NCBI GenBank assembly: GCA_943329105.2
Contig: CALQCP020000095.1
Location: 1-7,990, forward strand
DNA length: 7,990 nucleotides
DNA from: Chitinophaga pinensis
GTDB lineage: Bacteria; Planctomycetota; Phycisphaerae; Phycisphaerales; SM1A02
Direction of reading: 5' to 3'
The notes beneath the pieces were generated by a model. The model ran no database searches. It was given only the letters and a program-made list of their open reading frames with translations, and was not told the origin of the DNA. Within the stretch, counting starts at the first letter, position 1; every line of letters starts with the position of its first letter. Below are positions 1-6,150 of the stretch, piece by piece. Both the position numbers and the translations under genes were made by a program.

Positions 1-794
1 CACTGGCAGCCGCCATTCGCACGTCGTTTCATCGCATCCAGTTCACGCCGGACTTGTTGCCTTCGGACTTGATTGGAACCATGGTGTACAGCCCCGCTAC
101 GCATGAATTCAGCGTGAAAAAGGGCCCGGTGTTCGCCAACATTGTGCTTGCGGATGAAATCAACCGCGCGCCCGCCAAGGTGCAGAGCGCGCTGCTCGAA
201 GCGATGCAGGAACGACAAGTGACCATCGGCGGCGAGACATTCAAGATGGACGATCCGTTCTTAGTGCTGGCGACGCAAAATCCAATTGAACAGGAAGGCA
301 CCTACCCGCTTCCCGAGGCGCAAGTGGATCGCTTCCTACTGAAGATTGTGATCACCTATCCAACGCGCACCGAGGAGCGGCAGATTCTTGATCGCATGTC
401 GCGCACCACTGGCAAGATTTCCGTGAAGCCAGTGATGCAGCCGGAAGAGATTCGTGCGGCGCGTGCGGTTGTTGATGAGATCTTTGTGGACGACAGCATC
501 AAGGACTACATCGTGTCTCTGGTAGTAGCGAGCCGCGATCCTGCCGCTTACAAGGTGCCCGTGAAAGATTTGCTGCAATACGGGGCATCGCCGCGCGCAA
601 CGCTGGCACTTGCACAAGCCGCGCGCGCCAAGGCATTCTTGGATGGGCGCGGATTTGTTGTCCCACAAGATGTCAAGGATGTGGCGCATGCAGTGCTCCG
701 CCATCGCTTGGGGCTCAGCTATGAAGCCGAAGCGTTGGAAAAGTCATCGGATGATGTGGTGCGCGCGCTGCTTGAGCATGTCCCCGTTCCCTGA
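1..794 (+). CDS. moxR: MoxR-family AAA+ ATPase (5'-truncated by the window edge)
   Basis: Cytoplasmic AAA+ ATPase of the MoxR family, thought to act as a chaperone that uses ATP to remodel or activate VWA-domain partners. The reading frame is open from the window edge (first full codon at base 3), giving 263 visible residues; the N-terminal part with the Walker A loop lies upstream, so roughly 60-80 residues are missing. Visible motifs, counted from base 3: the family hallmark QFTPDLLPSD near residues 13-22, Walker B LADEINRAP with D51-E52, sensor 1 LATQNP with N93, an arginine-finger-like EAQVDRF with R110, and sensor 2 GASPRATL with R198. A TTG at base 54 is not the start, because conserved MoxR sequence runs upstream of it. 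The gene stops 8 nt before the DUF58 gene, the usual MoxR partner. The family call is very secure; the subfamily follows from the bat-type context. Confidence 0.96.
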   Translation, partial: LAAAIRTSFHRIQFTPDLLPSDLIGTMVYSPATHEFSVKKGPVFANIVLADEINRAPAKVQSALLEAMQERQVTIGGETFKMDDPFLVLATQNPIEQEGTYPLPEAQVDRFLLKIVITYPTRTEERQILDRMSRTTGKISVKPVMQPEEIRAARAVVDEIFVDDSIKDYIVSLVVASRDPAAYKVPVKDLLQYGASPRATLALAQAARAKAFLDGRGFVVPQDVKDVAHAVLRHRLGLSYEAEALEKSSDDVVRALLEHVPVP

Positions 795-802
795 TCACTG
801 CC

Positions 803-1708
803 ATGCAGACGTCTGAATTGCTTCGCAAGGTTCGCCGCATCGAAATCCGCACGTCACACCTGGTGAGTGACGTGATGGCTGGCCAATTCCGTTCCGCTTT
901 CAAGGGACGCGGAATGGAATTCGAAGAAGTCCGCCCGTACCAGTACGGCGACGACGTTCGTTCGATTGATTGGAACGTGAGTGCGCGCACCGGCTTTCCG
1001 CACGTCAAACTGTTCCGCGAAGAGCGCGAGCTCACCGTCATGCTGGCGGTTGATCTCAGTGGTTCGCTTTCATTTGGAACGCATGCACAACTCAAGCGCG
1101 AGTTGGCGGCGGAAATTGCTGCCACGATCGCCTTTAGTGCCATTCGATCCAATGATCGCGTGGGCCTTGTTTGCTTTACTGACCGTGTGGAGCGCGTTGT
1201 TCCGCCGCGCAAGGGTTCGCGTCATGTGTTGCGGATCGTGCGTGATCTCTTGGGATTTGAGCCAAGTAGCCGGGGCACGGACATCGGCGGCGCTATTGCT
1301 GAGGCCACTCGCATGTTGAGTCGGCGCTCGGTGCTCTTTGTGGTGAGCGATTGGCGTTCCAATACTGTCTCGGCCAAAGGCGGCGAGCCATGGGAAGACG
1401 CGCTGCGTATTGCGCGCATGAAACATGATGTGATTCCGGTTCTGATTCGTGATCGCCGTGAACATGCGATGCCGGCACTTGGTCTTGCCGAATTCATGGA
1501 CGAAGAAACTGGTGAATGCATTGTGGTGGACTTGGGATCCAAGGCAGTGCGCAATCGATTTGCGCAACTGGCTGCGGCGGAGGGATCACTGCTTGATGAA
1601 ACGCTTCGCAAGCTGCGCTCGGAGGCAATTCGTGTGGAGACGGGTGGGGACTTTGTTGCACCACTCACCACCTTCTTCCGTCGCCGCGAGGCACGGAGGG
1701 CCCGATGA
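803..1708 (+). CDS. DUF58 protein with VWA-like MIDAS domain
   Basis: A 301-residue DUF58 protein, the usual length for the family, with no membrane segment or signal peptide, so probably cytoplasmic. The DUF58 signature is clear: VRPYQYGDDVRSIDWNVSAR at residues 43-62. It is followed by a VWA-like fold with a full metal-binding MIDAS set: D84-x-S86-x-S88, T159 and D183 (in VVSDW). The family is nearly always encoded next to moxR and is thought to be a partner of that ATPase; its biochemical role is not established. The ATG at 803 fits because conserved family sequence begins within the first ten residues. No Shine-Dalgarno sequence is visible before it, so translation may rely on ribosomes finishing moxR 8 nt upstream. 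The 3' end overlaps the next gene by 4 nt. Confidence 0.95.
   Translation: MQTSELLRKVRRIEIRTSHLVSDVMAGQFRSAFKGRGMEFEEVRPYQYGDDVRSIDWNVSARTGFPHVKLFREERELTVMLAVDLSGSLSFGTHAQLKRELAAEIAATIAFSAIRSNDRVGLVCFTDRVERVVPPRKGSRHVLRIVRDLLGFEPSSRGTDIGGAIAEATRMLSRRSVLFVVSDWRSNTVSAKGGEPWEDALRIARMKHDVIPVLIRDRREHAMPALGLAEFMDEETGECIVVDLGSKAVRNRFAQLAAAEGSLLDETLRKLRSEAIRVETGGDFVAPLTTFFRRREARRAR
1693..1700 (+). promoter_or_regulatory. Ribosome binding site for the BatD-like gene
   Basis: ACGGAGGG lies at the 3' end of the DUF58 gene, 4 nt before the ATG at 1705. It supports this start, which overlaps the DUF58 stop codon (ATGA). Confidence 0.7.
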
Positions 1709-2766
1709 AGAACTCGCGTGCGATCGTGGTCAGTCTGACGCTCTGCGGGAGTGGAGCGGCGTTCGGCTGGAGTGGAGCGGCGTTCGGCTTGACCGGAGCG
1801 GCGTTCGCCTCGAGCGCGCCAGCGCTCGCACAGGATCCGGCGGTTGCTCCACGTGCGACCGGCCGCGCTACGGAGCGGGCACCCGCGCAAACGCGTGTGC
1901 GGCAGGAAGTCAAAGAGGGACAACTCTGTGTAGTGCGAACGGTTGATGCGCAACAGTGGCAAACAGGCGCACCCATCACCATGCAGCTCGCTGTCATTGC
2001 GCCGGACGGGATGTCACTGCAACTTCCGGAGATTGGCAGCACGTTCGGGCAATTTGATGTGCGACCGTCGCGCAGCCAACCAGCAAGCGCGGGCAAAGCA
2101 GGCATGGTTGTAGAACTGGTGGCATGGGAGGCCGGATCACTTGAGATTCCTGCGATCACCGTTTCGATGACCAGTGCTGACGGAACAAAGACCACCGCGA
2201 CGGTTCCAGCGGTAAGCGTCACACTGACATCGCTCATTGGCAGCGAACTTCCGCTGACTGAACTGGCATCGGAGATCCGCGGCCCCGTGGACATTGACAC
2301 GCGCGCGTGGTGGTGGTGGGCCATTGCTGCCGGCGCAACCGTGGCGGCGGGGGCGTTCGTGTGGTGGCTCATGCGCCGCCCAACGCAGCAGCCCGTGGTG
2401 ACTCCGGTAGCGCCGGGCGAATGGGCACGACGCGAGTTTGACCTCTTGGAATCGCAACGGCTTCCCGAGCGCGGCGATGTAGAAGGATTCTTTGTGCGGC
2501 TCTCGGATGTGGTTCGCACCTACGTGGAGCGGCGCTATCAGATTGCAGCGCCCGATCAGACCACGCAGGAATTCTTGAGCCAAGCGGCGCACCATCCTGA
2601 TCTTGCTGGAGACAATGAACGAACACTCGGCGCATTCTTACGCAGCGCGGATATGGTGAAATTTGCCGCCGCGCGTCCCGCATCCGATACCTGCGCACAC
2701 GCGCTCAACGCCATGCGCGGATTTGTGGAGCGGACCGCCCCGCCAACAAGCGAGGTGGAGCCATGA
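1705..2766 (+). CDS. BatD-like single-pass membrane protein with C-terminal helical domain
   Basis: A 353-residue membrane protein of the kind often found between DUF58 and BatA in bat operons. Order of parts: signal peptide 1-42 (cleavage likely after ALA at 42, before Q43) with an odd repetitive core; a Pro/Arg/Ala-rich spacer to about 68; an extracytoplasmic beta-rich domain, about 69-185, whose GAPITMQL and EAGSLEIPAITVSM stretches resemble BatD modules; a membrane segment at 202-223 that opens with four tryptophans (202-205) and closes with WWLM; then a cytoplasmic helical domain, about 238-345, with LSDVVRTYVERRYQI and FLRSADMVKFA. The last domain resembles DUF4381-type and BatD C-terminal regions. 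The function is unknown; the context suggests it anchors or links the VWA proteins of the complex. The start overlaps the DUF58 stop by 4 nt and has a good ribosome binding site. The topology is firm; the name is not. Confidence 0.88.
   Translation: MKNSRAIVVSLTLCGSGAAFGWSGAAFGLTGAAFASSAPALAQDPAVAPRATGRATERAPAQTRVRQEVKEGQLCVVRTVDAQQWQTGAPITMQLAVIAPDGMSLQLPEIGSTFGQFDVRPSRSQPASAGKAGMVVELVAWEAGSLEIPAITVSMTSADGTKTTATVPAVSVTLTSLIGSELPLTELASEIRGPVDIDTRAWWWWAIAAGATVAAGAFVWWLMRRPTQQPVVTPVAPGEWARREFDLLESQRLPERGDVEGFFVRLSDVVRTYVERRYQIAAPDQTTQEFLSQAAHHPDLAGDNERTLGAFLRSADMVKFAAARPASDTCAHALNAMRGFVERTAPPTSEVEP
1750..1812 (+). repeat. Three 21-bp tandem repeats inside a signal-peptide coding region
   Basis: Units at 1750-1770, 1771-1791 and 1792-1812. 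Units 1 and 2 differ at two bases near the end (GGCTGG against GGCTTG); unit 3 is more diverged (starts ACC, ends GCCTCG) but keeps the core GGAGCGGCGTTCG. They encode SGAAFGW, SGAAFGL and TGAAFAS, residues 16-36, in frame. They make up most of the hydrophobic core of the signal peptide. Confidence 0.9.
2752..2757 (+). promoter_or_regulatory. Ribosome binding site for batA
   Basis: GAGGTG lies 5 nt before the ATG at 2763, inside the end of the BatD-like gene. It supports the start that overlaps the upstream stop codon. Confidence 0.6.
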
Positions 2767-3848
2767 ACGGATTCCATGAGAGCAGCGTGTGGTGGCTTCT
2801 CTTGCTGTTGGCAGTGCCACTGGCTTGGATTGCCGTTGCGCGTCCTCGTTGGCGTGCAACCATCGGCTTTCCTTCGGTAGCACCGCTGCGTGCAGCGGGA
2901 GCGACATTCGTTTCGCGCACGTGGTGGTTGCCACTGGTTCTCCGAATGGCCGCACTGGCAACCCTGGCGGTTTGCATGGCCCGACCCATCAAGGCCAACG
3001 AGCAAACGCGTGTGTACGTGGAAGGCGTAGCCATTGAGATAGTGGTCGATCGATCAAGCTCCATGCTGGCGATGGACTTTCAGAAGGACGGCCAGCGTGC
3101 GGACCGATTGACTGCACTCAAAGAAGTGGCGGGGAAATTCATTCTTGGCGGAGGTGGACTTGATGGTCGCCCGGGTGACCTCATTGGGCTCATTGCGTTC
3201 GCGCGCTATGCGGACAGCCTGTGCCCACTGACACTTGATCACGATTATTTGGTGCAGGTACTTGATGATGTTGCCGTGGCTGGCAATCGTGGCGAAGACG
3301 GCACCGCCATCGGTGAAGCGGTCGCGCTGGCTGCAGAGCGGCTCCGTGATGCCACCGAGCGCGGCGCCGATCTTCCCAAGCCGAAGAGCAAGGTGATCAT
3401 CTTGCTGACCGACGGTGAAAACAACGCCGGCGACATTGCACCCACCACTGCTGCTGAAATTTGCAAGACCTACGGAATCACCCTTTATACCGTTGGAATG
3501 GGCACGATCGGCGAGGCGCCCTACCCCATGCAAACGCCGTTCGGTGGCACTCGGCTGGTGCCAGTTCCGGTGAACATCGATGAGAAACTCTTGAGAGAGA
3601 TGGCGTCACTCACGGGCGGCCAGTACTTCCGTGCGACGGATTCCAACAGCTTGGAGTCGATTTACGAAACCATCAATCGACTTGAAAAGACCACCACGGA
3701 ACAGCGCCGCTACTTGCAGTATCGCGACCTTGCCGTTGAAGGTTCAGACATTGCTGGCGTGCGCGTCGCTCCATTACTGCTGATTGCGTTTCTCTTGATC
3801 GCGGCGGAACTCCTCCTGGCGCAGACACGGTGGAGGATGTTGCCATGA
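2763..3848 (+). CDS. batA: BatA-type VWA-domain membrane protein
   Basis: A 361-residue BatA-type protein. Membrane segments appear at about 10-27 (WWLLLLLAVPLAWIAVA), 54-73 and 335-353, with the VWA domain between the second and third. The MIDAS metal site is complete: D96-x-S98-x-S100 (VVDRSSSM), T181 (DGTAIGEA) and D217 (LLTDGENN). BatA hallmarks are present: GRPGDLIGLIAFARYAD, CPLTLDHDYL, an APYPMQTPFGG loop, then VNIDEKLLREMASLTGGQYF and a stretch ending INRLEKT. VWA proteins of this type bind partners through the metal site; in bat operons they are thought to form an envelope complex with BatB and BatD, served by MoxR. The start is fixed by the ATGA overlap and the GAGGTG ribosome binding site. 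BatB follows with a 4-nt overlap. No key residue is missing. Confidence 0.94.
   Translation: MNGFHESSVWWLLLLLAVPLAWIAVARPRWRATIGFPSVAPLRAAGATFVSRTWWLPLVLRMAALATLAVCMARPIKANEQTRVYVEGVAIEIVVDRSSSMLAMDFQKDGQRADRLTALKEVAGKFILGGGGLDGRPGDLIGLIAFARYADSLCPLTLDHDYLVQVLDDVAVAGNRGEDGTAIGEAVALAAERLRDATERGADLPKPKSKVIILLTDGENNAGDIAPTTAAEICKTYGITLYTVGMGTIGEAPYPMQTPFGGTRLVPVPVNIDEKLLREMASLTGGQYFRATDSNSLESIYETINRLEKTTTEQRRYLQYRDLAVEGSDIAGVRVAPLLLIAFLLIAAELLLAQTRWRMLP
3832..3836 (+). promoter_or_regulatory. Ribosome binding site for batB (decides the start)
   Basis: GGAGG lies 8 nt before the ATG at 3845. An in-frame GTG at 3830 would sit on top of this site, so the ATG at 3845 is the better start. Confidence 0.75.
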
Positions 3849-4894
3849 ATCCCATGGACTTCACATTCGCTAATCCAGCCGCGCTCAACTGGGCGTGGGC
3901 GGTGCTGGCTCTGCTGGCTTTGGTGTTGATCAGAACCCGTGGTCGCGCGCGCGCGATGGCTGCCTTCGCTGACGCCCCGCTCCTACGAACCATCGCTCCC
4001 CGCGCGAATTCAGCGCGCCCGTTTGTCCGTGCGCTCCTCACGGTGGCGGCATTGGCCGCTCTGGTTCCGGCGCTCATGGATCCACGGTGGGGTGCACAAG
4101 TGGAGGAAGTGAAGCGGCGCGGCGCTGACGTCTTCTTTGTGATGGATGTCAGCCGCTCCATGACCGCGCAAGATGCAACGCCCGACCGCCTGGGGCGCGC
4201 CCGGCAATTTGTGGAGGAAACCGTGGAGTCGCTGGGCGGAGATCGCATCGGTCTCATTGAGTTTGCTGGCACTGCTGCCATGCGCGTCCCGCTCACGTTG
4301 AATTACGGCGCGTTCCGTACCACGCTGGCGGAACTGGTGCCGCTCTCTGGTGCGCGCGGTGGTACTGCATTGGCAAATGCCATCGCCCTGGCAGCCGCCA
4401 GTTTCCCGCCGGCATCGGCAGGCAGCCGTGCCATCATCATCATTTCGGACGGCGAAGACCTGGACGATGGCGATGCTGATCCAGTGGCTACTGCCAAGGC
4501 AGTGCTGGAGAAGGACGGCGTCCACGTTTATGCAATTGGCATTGGTGACGCGCGTGAAGGCGCGCGCATTCCAGAGTCGCGCGGCAAGGACGGAGTGAGG
4601 TACTTGGTATTCGATGGACAAGAAGTCTGGACCAAGTTGGACGAACGCGTCCTGCGCGAAACGGCCCTGGCAGGCGGTGGCGCGTTCATCCCAGCCGGCA
4701 CTGGTCGCGTTGACATGGCGCGTGCCTATGCGCAAACGGTCGGTGCGCTGGAGCGCAAGGAGTTTGAAGATGCAACGGTGACGCGGCGCACGCCGCGCTT
4801 TCAATGGTTTGCTGGCTTGGCGTTTATCGTTCTCTTAGTTGGCAGCATGATTCCTGCGCGCCGCGCACCGAAGGCGGAGGGCATTCCGCAATGA
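3845..4894 (+). CDS. batB: BatB-type VWA-domain membrane protein
   Basis: A 349-residue BatB-type protein. Membrane segments appear at about 14-29, 60-78 and 319-337, with the VWA domain between the second and third, the same plan as BatA. The MIDAS site is complete: D101-x-S103-x-S105 (FVMDVSRSM), T174 (GGTALANAIA) and D202 (IISDGEDLDD). BatB-type features: the ATPDRLGRAR stretch after the metal motif, GDRIGLIEFAGTAAMRVPLTL, and the late VYAIGIGDAREGARIP strand and loop. It probably pairs with BatA in the membrane. The ATG at 3845 is chosen over an in-frame GTG at 3830 because of the GGAGG site at 3832 and the ATGA overlap with batA. It differs from BatA in having a shorter sequence before the VWA domain and an acidic EDLDDGDAD loop after the MIDAS aspartate. 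Confidence 0.93.
   Translation: MNPMDFTFANPAALNWAWAVLALLALVLIRTRGRARAMAAFADAPLLRTIAPRANSARPFVRALLTVAALAALVPALMDPRWGAQVEEVKRRGADVFFVMDVSRSMTAQDATPDRLGRARQFVEETVESLGGDRIGLIEFAGTAAMRVPLTLNYGAFRTTLAELVPLSGARGGTALANAIALAAASFPPASAGSRAIIIISDGEDLDDGDADPVATAKAVLEKDGVHVYAIGIGDAREGARIPESRGKDGVRYLVFDGQEVWTKLDERVLRETALAGGGAFIPAGTGRVDMARAYAQTVGALERKEFEDATVTRRTPRFQWFAGLAFIVLLVGSMIPARRAPKAEGIPQ
4876..4881 (+). promoter_or_regulatory. Ribosome binding site for batC (decides the start)
   Basis: GGAGGG lies 9 nt before the ATG at 4891, within the end of batB. The reading frame of batC is open further upstream (a GTG or ATG-like start as early as 4804 is possible on paper), but only 4891 has this site, a signal peptide and the 4-nt overlap. 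Confidence 0.7.
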
Positions 4895-6150
4895 ATCGAA
4901 ACACGTCCATCGCACTTCTGCTCGCTGTAAGCATCACCGTTCCGGTGATCGCTCAAGCGAATTCCGCGCAGCGTCCATCAAGTGGGCCGGTTGTTGCCAA
5001 GACTCCTGCACGGTCGGCTGCGCCACCAGTCGCGACAAACAGCGTGCCCCAAGATGCGCGCAGTGCGGCGCCAACAAGCGAGCAAGGCGCCGCGGCGGAG
5101 CGCACCGCCGAACCGGTCGACTTTCGCAGCGCGGCTCGCGCTGGCGAGGTGGCGCTCCGGAGCGGTGACTTTGCGGGAGCAGCCGCCGCCTATGAAGCCG
5201 CGCTTGCAGCACGGCCGGATGCCGCCGACGCGGCCTACAACTTGGGCGTTGCGCTGTACAAGGCAGGCAAATTTCAGGATGCAGCAAAGGCCTTCGCGCG
5301 CGCGAGTACTTCAGCATCCAACGGTGAACGTACGGACGCTGCATTGAGCGCCTCAAGCCTGTACAACCGTGCTGCGAGTTTCTACAGCGCTACCAGATCA
5401 CAGGCAGAAGCGGCGCAACGCATGCTGGAAACGCAACGCGCTGCAACGGATACCGAGCCCAAGGAAGGCCAAGAGGCGCCGATCGATCCGGAAGCGCTCA
5501 AGCAAGCAATTGCAGATGCCAACAAGAGTCTTGGTGGCTTCAAGGACGCGGCCTATGCCGATCCCAATGATCAGGAGTCACGCGCCAATGCTGAGCAAAG
5601 CCTGCGCCTTGTTCGTGCGTTGGAGGAACTGAAGAAGCAACAAGACGAGAAGCAGAAGCAGGACGACAAGCAAGATCAGAGCGACAAGCAGGATCAAGAC
5701 GACAAGAAGGATCAAAGCGATAAGCAAGATCAAGGCGACAAGAAGGATCAGAGCGACAAGCAAGATCAAGGCGACAAGAAGGATCAGAGCGACAAGCAAG
5801 ATCAAGGTGACAAGAAGGATCAAAGCGACAAGCAAGATCAAGGCGACAAGAAGGATCAGGAAGATAAGAAAGACAAGGGCGACCAGGACAAGAAGGACAA
5901 GGACAAAGAGGACAAGCAAGATCCAAAGGAACAGCCGAACAAGGACGGGAAGTCCGCGGATGACCAGCAGCCTCCCGAGCAGCCACAGCCCGGCGAGCCC
6001 GGACAGCCAAAGGATGGTCAAATGACCAAGGATCAGGCCGATCGCCTCCTACAGTCGGTCCGCGATCGCGAACGTGAACGGCGCGCTGCGCAAGAACGCA
6101 AGGTGCAAGCAGAAGCCGCGCGCGGCCGCAAGCCGATCAAGGACTGGTGA
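4891..6150 (+). CDS. batC: BatC-type TPR protein with long charged repeat linker
   Basis: A 419-residue exported or N-terminally anchored protein. Parts in order: signal peptide 1-23 (core IALLLAVSITVPVIA, cleavage after AQA likely); an Ala/Pro/Ser-rich spacer to about 75; TPR repeats at about 78-111 and 112-145, with a weaker third at 150-185; a helical stretch to about 250; a very polar low-complexity region, about 246-375, almost only Lys, Asp, Gln and Glu and then Pro/Gln/Gly-rich; and a C-terminal helix from about 377 (MTKDQADRLLQSVRDRE) ending in KPIKDW. The final KDW and the preceding RLL...R-rich helix are typical of BatC proteins. TPRs bind proteins, so this is probably the scaffold of the Bat complex, with the linker separating TPRs from the C-terminal motif. 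BatC is usually shorter; the extra length is the repeat region. The start is at 4891, not further upstream. Confidence 0.9.
   Translation: MNRNTSIALLLAVSITVPVIAQANSAQRPSSGPVVAKTPARSAAPPVATNSVPQDARSAAPTSEQGAAAERTAEPVDFRSAARAGEVALRSGDFAGAAAAYEAALAARPDAADAAYNLGVALYKAGKFQDAAKAFARASTSASNGERTDAALSASSLYNRAASFYSATRSQAEAAQRMLETQRAATDTEPKEGQEAPIDPEALKQAIADANKSLGGFKDAAYADPNDQESRANAEQSLRLVRALEELKKQQDEKQKQDDKQDQSDKQDQDDKKDQSDKQDQGDKKDQSDKQDQGDKKDQSDKQDQGDKKDQSDKQDQGDKKDQEDKKDKGDQDKKDKDKEDKQDPKEQPNKDGKSADDQQPPEQPQPGEPGQPKDGQMTKDQADRLLQSVRDRERERRAAQERKVQAEAARGRKPIKDW
5674..5853 (+). repeat. Five 36-bp tandem repeats in batC
   Basis: Units begin at 5674, 5710, 5746, 5782 and 5818. Each encodes 12 residues: DQSDKQDQDDKK in unit 1 and DQSDKQDQGDKK in units 2-5 (residues 262-321). 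The 36-bp unit is itself two related 18-bp halves. Units 2-5 differ only by silent changes (CAA/CAG, GAT/GAC, GGC/GGT). A partial, decayed copy (DQEDKK) follows at 5854. GATC occurs every 18 bp from 5674 to 5854. Confidence 0.95.

Noticed and set aside
780..802. Possible promoter or terminator between moxR and the DUF58 gene.
   Set aside because: The gap is only 8 nt; I saw no hairpin with a T tract or -10/-35 pair, and this gene pair is usually co-transcribed.
1222..2519. Two long open frames on the - strand opposite DUF58 and the BatD-like gene (1222-1962 and 1665-2519).
   Set aside because: Both are Arg/Ser/Pro-rich shadows of well-supported genes and show no domain; the repeated NAAP pattern in one is only the 21-bp repeat read backwards.
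3943..3956. A 14-bp alternating CG palindrome (TCGCGCGCGCGCGA), with possible Z-DNA or protein-site character.
   Set aside because: It lies inside batB and simply encodes a Gly-Arg-Ala-Arg-Ala stretch after the first membrane segment; short CG runs are expected in this composition and no second copy or spacing pattern supports a site.
5674..5853. A CRISPR-like array, since 36 bp is a typical CRISPR repeat length.
   Set aside because: The units are directly adjacent with no spacers, stay in frame and encode a regular protein repeat, so this is a coding minisatellite.
5578..6021. Long hydrophobic reading frame on the - strand (Leu/Ile/Val/Ala repeats), resembling a multi-pass membrane protein.
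   Set aside because: It is the exact mirror of the Asp/Gln/Lys repeat codons of batC: GATC-rich and AAG-rich codons read backwards give Leu, Ile, Val and Leu. No ribosome binding site or independent gene context supports it.
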